From: an uncultured Myxococcales bacterium
GTDB taxonomy: Bacteria; Myxococcota_A; Bradymonadia; UBA7976; VGTA01
Reading direction: 5' to 3'
Assembly (NCBI GenBank): GCA_937146725.1
Contig: CAKZRU010000181.1
Span: forward strand, 1 to 64,000
Length of the DNA stretch: 64,000 nucleotides
The notes under the pieces were generated by a model. The model was not told the DNA's origin. It saw only the letters and a program-made list of their open reading frames with translations, and ran no database searches. The translations under genes were made by a program, and so were the position numbers. Positions 36,573 through 44,922 of the stretch are shown here, piece by piece. The number at the start of each line of letters is the position of its first letter. The stretch's first letter is position 1.

Positions 36573-37466
36573 ATGTATTCAAGATTTACCTTATCTATGA
36601 TCTGCTTCACTTTGAGCTCTGCCTGTGTAGAAGTTCTCGTTGTTGATGATCTAGGGCCGGATGCAAGCATAACTAATCCTAATGGTATTAATCCTAACGG
36701 TATTGACCCTATTCCAAGTGAGTCAGGCTTTGACTTTGGGATGAACCCAGAGCCAACTCCAGATATTGATAACGATTCTACTTCTCAAGTTGATGCACAG
36801 CTTAATGATATGATGCTTAGTGATATGATGCTTAGTGATATGATGCTTAATGATATGATGCTTAATGATATGATGCTTAATGATATGATGCTTATGGTCG
36901 ACCAAGGCGTTCCGGAAATATGTGATGGTCAAGATAATGATCTCGATGGACAGATCGATGAAAACTTGGTGAATGCCTGTGGCCAATGTCCTGCTGATGT
37001 GGGCGAAGAAATGTGTGATGGTCAAGATAATGACTGTGACCAAATGATTGATGAAGAAGCGGTGTGTCCATGCCCAACTTTAATTGAGCAAGATTCACTG
37101 TACTTATTTTGTGCCACTGAAGTCGCATGGGGAACGGCTTTTGATACCTGTGCGCAACATGGTTTTAGCTTAACCAGTATTCAAAGCGCACAAGAAAACC
37201 AAACTCTTTTTGGTCAAATGCAAATGAGCGGCTTTAGTGATACTTGGATAGGCTTAAATGATCTCAACCAAGAAGGCAGCTTTGAGTGGTCTGACCAAAG
37301 TCCCATGACTTATACTCAATGGGGAGATGGTGAACCCAATGATGGCAGAAGAAATGGCGAAGATTGTGGGATTATCCTTATGGAAAATCGTCAATCTAAC
37401 TGGGATGACCGTCCTTGTTCGCACCAATATTCATACATTTGTGAGCGTCCATTGATGCAACCTTAG
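36573..37466 (+). CDS. C-type lectin-domain lipoprotein with Ca-binding-like repeats
   Basis: 297 residues. The signal peptide ends at a lipobox-like SSAC (Cys18). Residues 78-107 are six (N/S)DMML pentads. Two MopE-like motifs follow: CDGQDNDLDGQIDE and CDGQDNDCDQMIDE. The C-terminal half is a C-type lectin-like domain: LYLFCATEVAWGTAFDTC, WIGLNDLNQEGSFEWSD, WGDGEPNDGRRNGEDCGII, WDDRPCSHQYSYICE. It has an E-P-N triad, which in animal lectins binds Ca and mannose-type sugars. Surface sugar binding, for prey or surface adhesion, is therefore plausible but inferred. It is divergent from the pentaheme cytochrome gene and followed by the Cys-rich surface protein gene. Confidence 0.82.
   Translation: MYSRFTLSMICFTLSSACVEVLVVDDLGPDASITNPNGINPNGIDPIPSESGFDFGMNPEPTPDIDNDSTSQVDAQLNDMMLSDMMLSDMMLNDMMLNDMMLNDMMLMVDQGVPEICDGQDNDLDGQIDENLVNACGQCPADVGEEMCDGQDNDCDQMIDEEAVCPCPTLIEQDSLYLFCATEVAWGTAFDTCAQHGFSLTSIQSAQENQTLFGQMQMSGFSDTWIGLNDLNQEGSFEWSDQSPMTYTQWGDGEPNDGRRNGEDCGIILMENRQSNWDDRPCSHQYSYICERPLMQP
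36804..36893. repeat. 15-bp tandem repeat coding (N/S)DMML
   Basis: Six in-frame 15-bp units (aatgatatgatgctt, two with agt for aat) encode DMML pentads in the lectin lipoprotein linker. Confidence 0.9.
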
Positions 37467-37662
37467 TGCAACCTTAATGTATCTTAGCATCTTTTTTAAA
37501 GCTGTTGGCACATCGTCAGCAAATCCAATTGAGCTTAGACTAGACGAGTTGAGCTTTCACAAGGTATAGAGTATAACAGCAACTATATATTTTGGTTGTT
37601 GTTTGAACACACATCGCTTGCTGCATATTGAATACAGCCAAAACAGATCTTGGGAAGACGAT

Positions 37663-40620
37663 ATGATGATTAATGACTTAAACTTAAGTTCATTGCCAAG
37701 AGCTTTCACGCCTGTCACTAAACAGCTCTTACAGCATTCAGTTCAACGCTGGCTCCCTTTGCTTTGGAAGCAGCTTTGGGCCCGTTTAGCCATGATTTTG
37801 TGTTCATTGTGCCTAATGTCTTTGCCGGCTCAAGCCGAGCTAAATCCAGTAGCTTTGGAGAGAGATTGTATCGAAGAAGCTCAACCACAAGGCTTAAGTG
37901 TAGCGCTTGACGCTCAAAGGCGAGCTCATTTATTTTTCTTTTCTAATTTTAATGAGCTCATACATCTGACCATTTCTGAACTCACCGGTGAAATTAATAC
38001 TGAACGTGAAGTGTTAACCAGCTTTAACACTAGTGATTCCGTACTCAAGCATTCTCGCAGTACTCGCTTGCAACAAGGTATTGCGACCTGCTACATGGAT
38101 CCGGTTCAACAAGGCATTGTAGTTTACGAAAAGCAGGGTGAACATAGTCAAACAAGTTTAGCTCTTTCAACGATAAGTCCCTCTTACTGTGACATCATCA
38201 GTGAGAATGATGTTTTATGGCTCAGTGCTGTCTCTAGTGGGGAATTAATCGTTGCTCGAGGAGATGCCCAATATAATCTTGATCAAGAGCTCATCGGACG
38301 CGTGTGGACTCAAGAAGTCGCCGTGCCTTTTAGCGCTTCGGGTTATAGTGCTATAGTGCGCAGTGGTGATAAACTTTGGGCTGCCTCTCAAGCGGGCGGC
38401 ACTTCATTATTTTTAGCCTCTCGTCCCATCAATCAAGTACAAGCATGGACCGTTGAACAAGTGTCAGCCACCGATGGACAGGCTTTTGGCGAAAGACTAC
38501 AACTCAGTGCAAGAAGCGCTGGCTTTAATGGACAGGTTTGGGCGACTCATGGACGTTTAACCACAAACCCGATTCTTAATAGTGATAAGGGCTTTATTAT
38601 TACTGAAATCTATGAAGGGGCTTGGGATAACTATGATCCAATCGCCAATTTTTCGGCCGGTACTTATCATGATGCCTTTGGTGGACCTGTTCGGGGTAGT
38701 GAAGAAGGATACTTATATGTTTTAACTCGCAGTCACCTTAGAAGCTCAATCTTTGGAAATAGCGATGCCTTAATGCTGTTACGATATCAATCTTTGACCT
38801 CTAACCCCAATACACAATATTTAGAAGGTCCTTTGAGCGGTACGGGTAAGATTTTTACCGAACTTGCCATGGGCCAAGACCCGCTTGCTGAGTTAATGGC
38901 ATTTTCACATCATTATGATAATATTTTAGGTCAGTTATGTCGTTGGTCAGCGCCTGATCAAGACCATGATGGCCTGCCTAACGCATATGAAAACCAAATC
39001 GGTACCCAAGTTGATCAAAGTGATAGTGATCAAGACGGCAAAAGTGATGGCGAGGAGGTGTTATTGACCGGTACCGACCCATTGAGTCCTAACCTGCCGC
39101 CTCCTAGTTGCGATGATCAAACCCAAAATGGTTTAGAAAGCGACATTGATTGTGGTGGACCCTCCTGTCCGGCTTGCCCAGCTGAAAGCGCTTGTGTAAC
39201 TCATCAAGACTGCTCTGACTTGCAGTGTCTAAATCAAATCTGTGTGACTCCTTCTTGCAGTGATGGCGTTCAAAATCGGGATGAAAGTGACATTGACTGT
39301 GGCGGACAAGCCTGTGCGCCATGTGATACCGGATTCAGTTGTCAAAGCAACAGCGACTGTCAAACCGAACTCTGCTTAAATCAAGAATGTGTTTCACCCT
39401 CATGTGAGGATGGCTTACGTAATCAAGATGAAAGCGACACTGATTGTGGTGGAGAAAGCTGTGAGCCTTGCTCCGATGGACAAAGATGCGAACTAGACCA
39501 AGACTGTTTGTATAACCAATGCCTGCTTAGTGTTTGTGTAGCTCCTAGCTGTGATGATGGTGTACAGGGGATTGGAGAAAGCGATGTGGATTGCGGTGGA
39601 CTCATTTGCGCTCGCTGTCAAGAAGGCCAAAGCTGTACTTCTCATGCCGACTGTGCAAGTCGACGCTGTGCATCTACCTTAATTGGTAAAGTATGTATTG
39701 CACCAAGCTGTGAAGATTTGACTCAAAATGGAGATGAAACCGATACAGACTGTGGTGGTTCCTGCGCTGCCTGCCCACCAAATTATGCCTGTCTTCAAAA
39801 TGATGACTGTCAAAGCTTACTGTGCGATCAACGCTTGTGTACAACCGCTAACTGCGAAGATAGCGTGCAAAATCGTGATGAAAGTGATGTTGATTGCGGT
39901 GGCCTATTTTGCCTAGCTTGTCCCACAACTGCCTTATGTAATCAAGATTCCGATTGCCAAAGCCAACATTGCTTAGGCGGTCGTTGTGCGGAAGCAACCT
40001 GCTCAGATCAACGCATGAACCAAGATGAAGAAGACATTGATTGTGGTGGGGCGTGTCAACCTTGTTTTAATGTAGTACCGGATATGATGCTTGTTGAAGT
40101 CGACATGATGCCCATTGAAGTCGACATGATGCTTGTTGAAGCTGATATGATGTCCATTGAAGCTGACATGATGCCCATTGAAGCTGACATGATGCCCGTT
40201 GAAGCTGACATGATGCCCGTTGAAGCTGACATGATGCCTGTTGAAGCTGACTCTCATGTCATTGTGTACGATCAATATATGGATGAACCAGATACAGATA
40301 TGTCTAATACCGAAGATATGTTTTTACTTCATATCGATGATATGGCTTCAAATCCAAGCGATGCTGTCACCGCTACCAATGAGTCTAATGACCAAGCCGG
40401 AAGCCCTATGAATATGCCACCAAGCTTACAAGATGAAGTATATGACCCTTCTGTCTTTGCGCCACAGCGACCAGATTCTGGCTGTGATATGCAAAAAGCT
40501 TGGCTCAATGACACAAGCCATAGTTCTTCAACCTTACCACCGCTCTACTTGATTCTTGGCTTTTGTCTTGCAGTATATACACGCAAACGCCAATCAAGCT
40601 CTTCAACTCAGTGTACATAA
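37663..40620 (+). CDS. Cys-rich repeat cell-surface protein with MYXO-CTERM-like tail
   Basis: A secreted protein of ~985 residues. The signal segment, RLAMILCSLCLMSLPAQA, lies unusually far from the start, so the true start may be later. TTG 37603 is also possible; ATG 37663 has GGAAG upstream. A ~380-residue beta-propeller-like domain follows. DQDHDGLPNAYENQIG and DQDGKSDGEE are thrombospondin-type-3/EF-like Ca sites. Next are seven ~49-residue Cys-rich repeats (C-x-DGVQN-x-x-ESDxDCGG-x-C-x-x-C...), then eight VEADMMP-like heptads. The C-terminus has a Cys, an S/T-rich spacer, a membrane helix (PLYLILGFCLAVY) and R-K-R: the layout of MYXO-CTERM surface-sorting tails. Adhesion or a structural surface role is inferred. 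Confidence 0.78.
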   Translation: MMINDLNLSSLPRAFTPVTKQLLQHSVQRWLPLLWKQLWARLAMILCSLCLMSLPAQAELNPVALERDCIEEAQPQGLSVALDAQRRAHLFFFSNFNELIHLTISELTGEINTEREVLTSFNTSDSVLKHSRSTRLQQGIATCYMDPVQQGIVVYEKQGEHSQTSLALSTISPSYCDIISENDVLWLSAVSSGELIVARGDAQYNLDQELIGRVWTQEVAVPFSASGYSAIVRSGDKLWAASQAGGTSLFLASRPINQVQAWTVEQVSATDGQAFGERLQLSARSAGFNGQVWATHGRLTTNPILNSDKGFIITEIYEGAWDNYDPIANFSAGTYHDAFGGPVRGSEEGYLYVLTRSHLRSSIFGNSDALMLLRYQSLTSNPNTQYLEGPLSGTGKIFTELAMGQDPLAELMAFSHHYDNILGQLCRWSAPDQDHDGLPNAYENQIGTQVDQSDSDQDGKSDGEEVLLTGTDPLSPNLPPPSCDDQTQNGLESDIDCGGPSCPACPAESACVTHQDCSDLQCLNQICVTPSCSDGVQNRDESDIDCGGQACAPCDTGFSCQSNSDCQTELCLNQECVSPSCEDGLRNQDESDTDCGGESCEPCSDGQRCELDQDCLYNQCLLSVCVAPSCDDGVQGIGESDVDCGGLICARCQEGQSCTSHADCASRRCASTLIGKVCIAPSCEDLTQNGDETDTDCGGSCAACPPNYACLQNDDCQSLLCDQRLCTTANCEDSVQNRDESDVDCGGLFCLACPTTALCNQDSDCQSQHCLGGRCAEATCSDQRMNQDEEDIDCGGACQPCFNVVPDMMLVEVDMMPIEVDMMLVEADMMSIEADMMPIEADMMPVEADMMPVEADMMPVEADSHVIVYDQYMDEPDTDMSNTEDMFLLHIDDMASNPSDAVTATNESNDQAGSPMNMPPSLQDEVYDPSVFAPQRPDSGCDMQKAWLNDTSHSSSTLPPLYLILGFCLAVYTRKRQSSSSTQCT
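39106..40065. repeat. Seven ~49-codon Cys-rich repeats
   Basis: Seven imperfect copies of a Cys-rich module encode the pattern DG-x-x-N-x-x-E-S-D-x-D-C-G-G with C-x-x-C and later D-C, C and P-S-C. Similarity is mainly at protein level; DNA copies have diverged, so the array is old. Confidence 0.85.
40078..40251. repeat. 21-bp tandem repeat coding VEADMMP heptads
   Basis: About eight in-frame 21-bp units encode (V/I)E(A/V)DMM(P/L/S) between the Cys-rich array and the C-terminal tail. The last three copies are almost identical, which indicates recent duplication. Confidence 0.9.
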
Positions 40621-40713
40621 GTGTATATAGGTAGATATGAATATTTAATCTCTACTTAATCACTATGCATAAAGCTGACTTAACTATGCGACTCACCTTA
40701 TAAGGATCATCAG

Positions 40714-41250
40714 ATGAGTGATGTACGAACTCGAACCTTAGTTAATTTATACATTAGAGATCGCCTCTATATTGTGTATGAAGAAATGGCCCGTGATCTA
40801 GGTTGCTCAGTTGACTATTTAGTCAATGAGGCCATGAGGTCTTATGCTCGACAACGCAATATCAGTGTGGTCAGTGGCGAACAATTCAAAGCTGAAGATT
40901 TTAATTATTCAGCAAGTCAGATCGCTTCTGCTCAAGGGTCAGAGATTCTCCCCTTATTTCTATGGTTTAATGGCCAAAGGCATATGATCGATATTCCAAG
41001 ATTTATTATTGGTCGAGGCGGTGAAAATAAACGCTGTGACTTGGTGATTCCGGACTCAAATATATCCCGCCAACACTGTGCAATTATTTATGATCAAGGT
41101 GAGCATTATATCCAAGATCTAAACAGTACCAATGGGATTGAGCATGAACAAGAAAAGGTTCAAAAAAGAAAGATCAGCGAGGGTGATCAGTTCTTTTTAT
41201 GCGATTATCCAATCAAGTTTACATATCAGCTTGACCGCACATTTTCATAA
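40714..41250 (+). CDS. RHH-like plus FHA domain protein
   Basis: 178 residues. The N-terminal ~48 residues (RTRTLVNLYI strand, then two helices ending in AMRSYARQR) have the strand-helix-helix order of a ribbon-helix-helix (CopG-like) DNA-binding fold. Residues ~80-175 form an FHA domain with FIIGRG (Arg101), NISRQH (Ser118, Arg119, His121) and DLNSTNG (Asn137-Gly141), the phosphothreonine-binding residues. So a phospho-peptide reader is joined to a possible DNA-binding or dimerising module. AAGGA lies seven bases before the ATG. The oxidoreductase gene starts 8 bases downstream and must be co-transcribed. A Ser/Thr kinase partner is not in view. Confidence 0.82.
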   Translation: MSDVRTRTLVNLYIRDRLYIVYEEMARDLGCSVDYLVNEAMRSYARQRNISVVSGEQFKAEDFNYSASQIASAQGSEILPLFLWFNGQRHMIDIPRFIIGRGGENKRCDLVIPDSNISRQHCAIIYDQGEHYIQDLNSTNGIEHEQEKVQKRKISEGDQFFLCDYPIKFTYQLDRTFS

Positions 41251-41258
41251 GCTTAAAA

Positions 41259-42836
41259 GTGCCCGTAGTCATGCTTAAAGTGATCAGCAAATATATCTCA
41301 GCATTACTTCGCTCATTCATCCATTCATCTACTGACCCTTCTTCTCACTCAAGCTTTGAGTCATCTGATTATTTAGCGGATTCTTCGCTGATCGTTAGAG
41401 TCATTATTGGGAATGGTGCTGCCGGTTTAGAGGCTGCTAAAACCTTAAGAAAACTCGATAAAGCCTGTAAGATCATTATGATCAGTGAAGAAAGTAAGCT
41501 TCATTGGTCTAGGCCGGCCTTGATGTATTTATTTATGGATGAACTTAGCTTTGAAGGCAGCTGTCCTTATCCTGAAAATTGGTTCAAAAACAAGCGTATT
41601 GAGCTGGTGCAAGCCACTGTTATTAGTGTAGACCGATCAAAGCAGACCCTCACTTTAAGTAATGATCAAGAGCTAGAATATCAACAACTCTTAGTGGCTT
41701 GTGGTAGTGTTCCTAAAACCTTAGCTGACATCCCAATCGAGCTGGAACAAGTCTCAGCTTTTTATCATTTAAAAGATTGCGAAAAGCTGAAGCAACAAAG
41801 TTTACAAGCTAGAAAAGCACTGATCATTGGTGGTGGACTCATTGCTGTAGAACTTGCTGAAATCTTACTACATCAAGGGTTAAGTATAGAACTCATTACT
41901 CGAGACCCTTGGTTTGCCGCTCATATCCTTGCTCGGGAAGAAGCGATATTCCTCAGTGAATACCTAAAACAAAAAGGTGTTGAGCTGTACTGTTCCACGC
42001 AGGTTCAGTCTTACCAAGAACTCACTCAAGAACTCACTCTAACGACCGGTCAAAAGCTTCAAACTGAACTTATTTTGATGGCGATTGGTGTAGAACCGGC
42101 GGTTAAAGCGATCAAGGGCTTGGATGATTTAATCCAACAAGGTTTGCTGGTCAATCAGAGCCTCCAAAGTCATGACCCTTTTATTTTTGCTGCTGGAGAT
42201 TGTGCAGAGCGTATAGAGCGTACTTTGGACACTTCGCCCAAGCAGATGTTTACTGCCATTAGTGGGACTTGGTATGAGGCCAAAGCAATGGGGAAAGCCG
42301 CCGCTTATGCTATGCATAAGGCAAGCAAAGAACAGCAGTCTTTCGCTCACCAAGAAACTCACCAAGAAACTCACCAAGAAACTCACCAAGAAACTCACCA
42401 AGAAACTCACCAAGAAACTCACCAAGACCCTAGTCAACTCCAAACGAATGCACACATTTATCATCCTCAAACGCATCAATGGTTCAACTCAGCCAAGTTT
42501 TTTGATCTTGAATACCAAGAGTATGGATTATGCTTAAACAGTCTCAACCATGAGCAGTTTTCGGAGATTAACTCCATTTTTTATCTCAGCTCTGATTTAA
42601 AACAAAGTATACGCCTATTTTATCAAAATGATGCGCTTGTGGGCATCTGTAGCTTAGGTCTTCGTCTTAGGCAGCGGGTATGCCAAGCTTGGTTGCATGA
42701 GAAAAAAACAGTATCAATGGTAATCGCCGACCTTGGTGATTTAGAGTTTGATCCAGAATTTAACTCGAGTATACTTAAAACTCAACAAGTCCTAAAATAC
42801 CTACAAAATCAATATAAGAGCAAGATCAATACTTGA
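41259..42836 (+). CDS. FAD-dependent pyridine nucleotide oxidoreductase
   Basis: A 525-residue protein of the NADH oxidase/rubredoxin reductase/NirB-FAD group. The FAD dinucleotide fold is VRVIIGNGAAGLEAAKTLR (~46-64). LLVACGSVPKTL and ALIIGGGLIAVELAE (second fold, NAD(P)H) follow, then PFIFAAGDCAE. There is no C-x-x-x-x-C redox pair, so it is not a disulfide reductase. About 45 residues precede the FAD motif and the start (GTG 41259 or ATG 41271) is uncertain. Residues ~364-391 are HQET repeats inserted between the FAD domain and the C-terminal domain. Coupling to the upstream RHH-FHA gene suggests a shared role; the electron acceptor is unknown. Confidence 0.82.
   Translation: MPVVMLKVISKYISALLRSFIHSSTDPSSHSSFESSDYLADSSLIVRVIIGNGAAGLEAAKTLRKLDKACKIIMISEESKLHWSRPALMYLFMDELSFEGSCPYPENWFKNKRIELVQATVISVDRSKQTLTLSNDQELEYQQLLVACGSVPKTLADIPIELEQVSAFYHLKDCEKLKQQSLQARKALIIGGGLIAVELAEILLHQGLSIELITRDPWFAAHILAREEAIFLSEYLKQKGVELYCSTQVQSYQELTQELTLTTGQKLQTELILMAIGVEPAVKAIKGLDDLIQQGLLVNQSLQSHDPFIFAAGDCAERIERTLDTSPKQMFTAISGTWYEAKAMGKAAAYAMHKASKEQQSFAHQETHQETHQETHQETHQETHQETHQDPSQLQTNAHIYHPQTHQWFNSAKFFDLEYQEYGLCLNSLNHEQFSEINSIFYLSSDLKQSIRLFYQNDALVGICSLGLRLRQRVCQAWLHEKKTVSMVIADLGDLEFDPEFNSSILKTQQVLKYLQNQYKSKINT
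42348..42431. repeat. 12-bp tandem repeat coding HQET
   Basis: Six perfect 12-bp units (caccaagaaact) and one variant encode HQET tetrads in frame within the FAD oxidoreductase. Perfect identity indicates very recent expansion. Confidence 0.95.
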
Positions 42837-42988
42837 TCTACTTGACCAATCTGAGTCAGTCTCCTAAGCTACTATTTGTTTTTATTTAAACCTAAATCCT
42901 ATTCTGCTCGTAGTATGTATGTTTGCCTACTCAATATAATCTAAGTAAACATTGGTAAGTCCATACAGCTAAACTAAAGGAGTTTTCC

Positions 42989-43861
42989 GTGTCCAATTCA
43001 CTCTCTTTGCTTAGTGAACTTAAAGATATGGCCAATGAGGCCGCAGAACGTGAGAAAACCCAAGCAAGTCCTGCTTCAATCAATCATAATCCCACTCCAG
43101 CCCCTACGCAAAAAAAGAGTACAAGTACCTTTTCTGCGCTTGATGCCCTCGCTGATGTGCATAAATTGATTGATGAAGAAGCACGTGCAGAACAAAAATT
43201 ACGCTCCAAAACCAAAGAACTTGCGGCAGCGGCCAAAGAGGCTGAGCGCCAAGCAGAAGAACAGCAACGACAAGCAGAAATGCAAGCCCGTTTAGCGGCC
43301 GAAGAAGCAAGACGTGAAAGTCTAGCTGAAGAACGTCGACTGACTCAATTAAAAGAAGAGTATGAAGCCGCTCTTGCTCGTGGTGAAGATGTGGAAATGC
43401 CACTTGAGCTTAGACCGCCTGAGCCAAGTGTAGCGCCTCAAGAGCAACAGGCCGTTGCCGAACTTGAAGCCGCTCAACAGCAGGCCCAAGCTCAAGCCCA
43501 AGAAGCGGTACAAAATAATCAGCGTACCTTTATTATCGGAAGTATTGCTGCTTTTGTCGCAGTTGCGGCTGCGATATATGTTTTTGTACTTTCCGCGCCT
43601 CCTCCTGCACCCAAAGTGGAAAAGCAGGTAGAAATGATTTCATTTGAGCAAAAGCAAGCTGAAATCGAAGAGCGTAAGCGCATCGAAAAAGAACGCATGG
43701 AAAAAGAGGCCTTGGCCAAGATTGCTGCTGCTAAGGCAGAGGCAGAGCGCAAAGCCTTGGCAGAAGCCAAAGCTAAGAAGAAAAAGCGTGCAACCAAGCG
43801 AAAAACTCAAAAAAAGAAAAAGAAGAAAAACAGCTTTGGCGTTTCGCTTGATGGTTTCTGA
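42989..43861 (+). CDS. Single-pass coiled-coil protein with Lys-rich tail
   Basis: 290 residues, family not recognised. Residues ~1-65 are polar with SLSLLSELKDMANEAAEREK at the start. ~65-172 is a long E/A/R/Q-rich coiled coil. ~178-200 (FIIGSIAAFVAVAAAIYVFVL) is a single membrane helix followed by a Pro hinge. ~215-280 is another charged helix (K/E/A) ending in a run of seven lysines and NSFGVSLDGF. The topology, cytoplasmic coil plus periplasmic helix, recalls TolA/TonB-type spanning proteins but the orientation is uncertain. GTG start six bases after AAAGGAG. Lone gene, convergent with the second FHA gene. Confidence 0.65.
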   Translation: MSNSLSLLSELKDMANEAAEREKTQASPASINHNPTPAPTQKKSTSTFSALDALADVHKLIDEEARAEQKLRSKTKELAAAAKEAERQAEEQQRQAEMQARLAAEEARRESLAEERRLTQLKEEYEAALARGEDVEMPLELRPPEPSVAPQEQQAVAELEAAQQQAQAQAQEAVQNNQRTFIIGSIAAFVAVAAAIYVFVLSAPPPAPKVEKQVEMISFEQKQAEIEERKRIEKERMEKEALAKIAAAKAEAERKALAEAKAKKKKRATKRKTQKKKKKKNSFGVSLDGF

Positions 43862-43891
43862 TCATTGCTTAATGCTCTGATCCTTAATGAC

Positions 43892-44845
43892 TTAAGAGCC
43901 ATTACCTAACCAACGATACAATGTTGCCAATAATCCTCTAGCTTTTGGTTTCATAAAGGATTCTAAGCTAGGTGGATGAGCACTTTTAGTGAGTAAAATA
44001 TTTTGTTCTGATAGCTGTAAGCAGTAGTAATCAGGATGAATATTTGTCAGTAAATTGGAAGATAAATTGGAAGATAAATTGGAAGTTTGTTGAGACAGAT
44101 TATCATTTGACCTCTGGATCTTTACTTCCTTAGGTGAGCATAATAACTCAACGATCATGTGCTCACTTTCAATCATATAAGTCCCTGCTTCTAGTAAAAA
44201 CCAACACTTTCCTGTGTGTTGATTGGTCATTTGCTTTGTGGTGAATGGGGCTTTTTTACTTGTTGCTTGCTCAAAGGCTATTTTTGCCGGCTGCCTCAGA
44301 GACTGACTCGTAGTTAGATCTAAAGCGTGATGAGCTAACCATACTTGTGATTGTATCTTTTTTAAGGAGTTGGTTTGTTTATATTTAACCTGTAATTGTA
44401 CATCTAAGTTCACTGTGTCAATTGACCATATAACCCAACCACTTTCAGGTCTCCATAAGTGTCTGGTTAATTGATTAGGTGTGTAAGAAGTCATTTCTGG
44501 ATAGGCCGACAGAGTACAATGTAAAGAAATGGCCGGTAAGTGTAAATTTAGTTCCTGCTGAACTGCTGATAGTTCTTGGCTCAACTCAGTTTTGTCTAAA
44601 CGAGCAGGTCGCTTTGCATATAAGTCTCTAGCGCATATCCCCTTGGCTGACCAATGCACTTCAATATGCTGTAAACTCACCCAAGGATAGGGGAGTCTTA
44701 AATCACAGGCTTCACTTCGGCCGATAATAATAGGAGAGTGAGCAAAATATAATTGTGAACTTTGGCCAGATTCTAACCTAAGCTCAATACATAATTGAGG
44801 CTTAGTTTTGGGATGAGATATGTCTGTTTCTTTGTCCTTAATCAT
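43892..44845 (-). CDS. FHA domain protein with divergent C-terminal part
   Basis: 317 residues. Residues ~17-110 form an FHA fold: PIIIGRSEACDLRLPYPWVSLQHIEVHW supplies Gly-Arg, Ser and His of the phosphothreonine site. The later S/T-N-G motif is not obvious (YAKRPARLD in its place), so binding may be weakened. The remaining two thirds show no known family, with a short NLSSNLSSNLLT tract coded by a 12-bp repeat near 44052-44087. No signal peptide or TM helix. The parvulin-like gene lies upstream on the same strand with a 77-base gap. Confidence 0.65.
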   Translation of the reverse strand: MIKDKETDISHPKTKPQLCIELRLESGQSSQLYFAHSPIIIGRSEACDLRLPYPWVSLQHIEVHWSAKGICARDLYAKRPARLDKTELSQELSAVQQELNLHLPAISLHCTLSAYPEMTSYTPNQLTRHLWRPESGWVIWSIDTVNLDVQLQVKYKQTNSLKKIQSQVWLAHHALDLTTSQSLRQPAKIAFEQATSKKAPFTTKQMTNQHTGKCWFLLEAGTYMIESEHMIVELLCSPKEVKIQRSNDNLSQQTSNLSSNLSSNLLTNIHPDYYCLQLSEQNILLTKSAHPPSLESFMKPKARGLLATLYRWLGNGS

Positions 44846-44922
44846 ATCTTAGGCCCTTAGTAAAAAAGTCACAGCCTAAATCTATCCAGCCTAAATCTAT
44901 CCAGCTTAAATCCATTACAATA

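Noticed and set aside
40003..40275. Minus-strand frame with NGHHVSF repeats
   Set aside because: Antisense reading of the VEADMMP repeat, with no independent ribosome site or domain.
42129..42537. Frames reading FLVSFLVS (minus) and LTKKLTKK (plus)
   Set aside because: They are alternative phases of the HQET repeat inside the FAD oxidoreductase.
42935..42940. TATAAT as a promoter for the Lys-tailed coiled-coil gene
   Set aside because: The -10 box is perfect but no -35 box lies at 16-18 bases, so the evidence is too weak to list.
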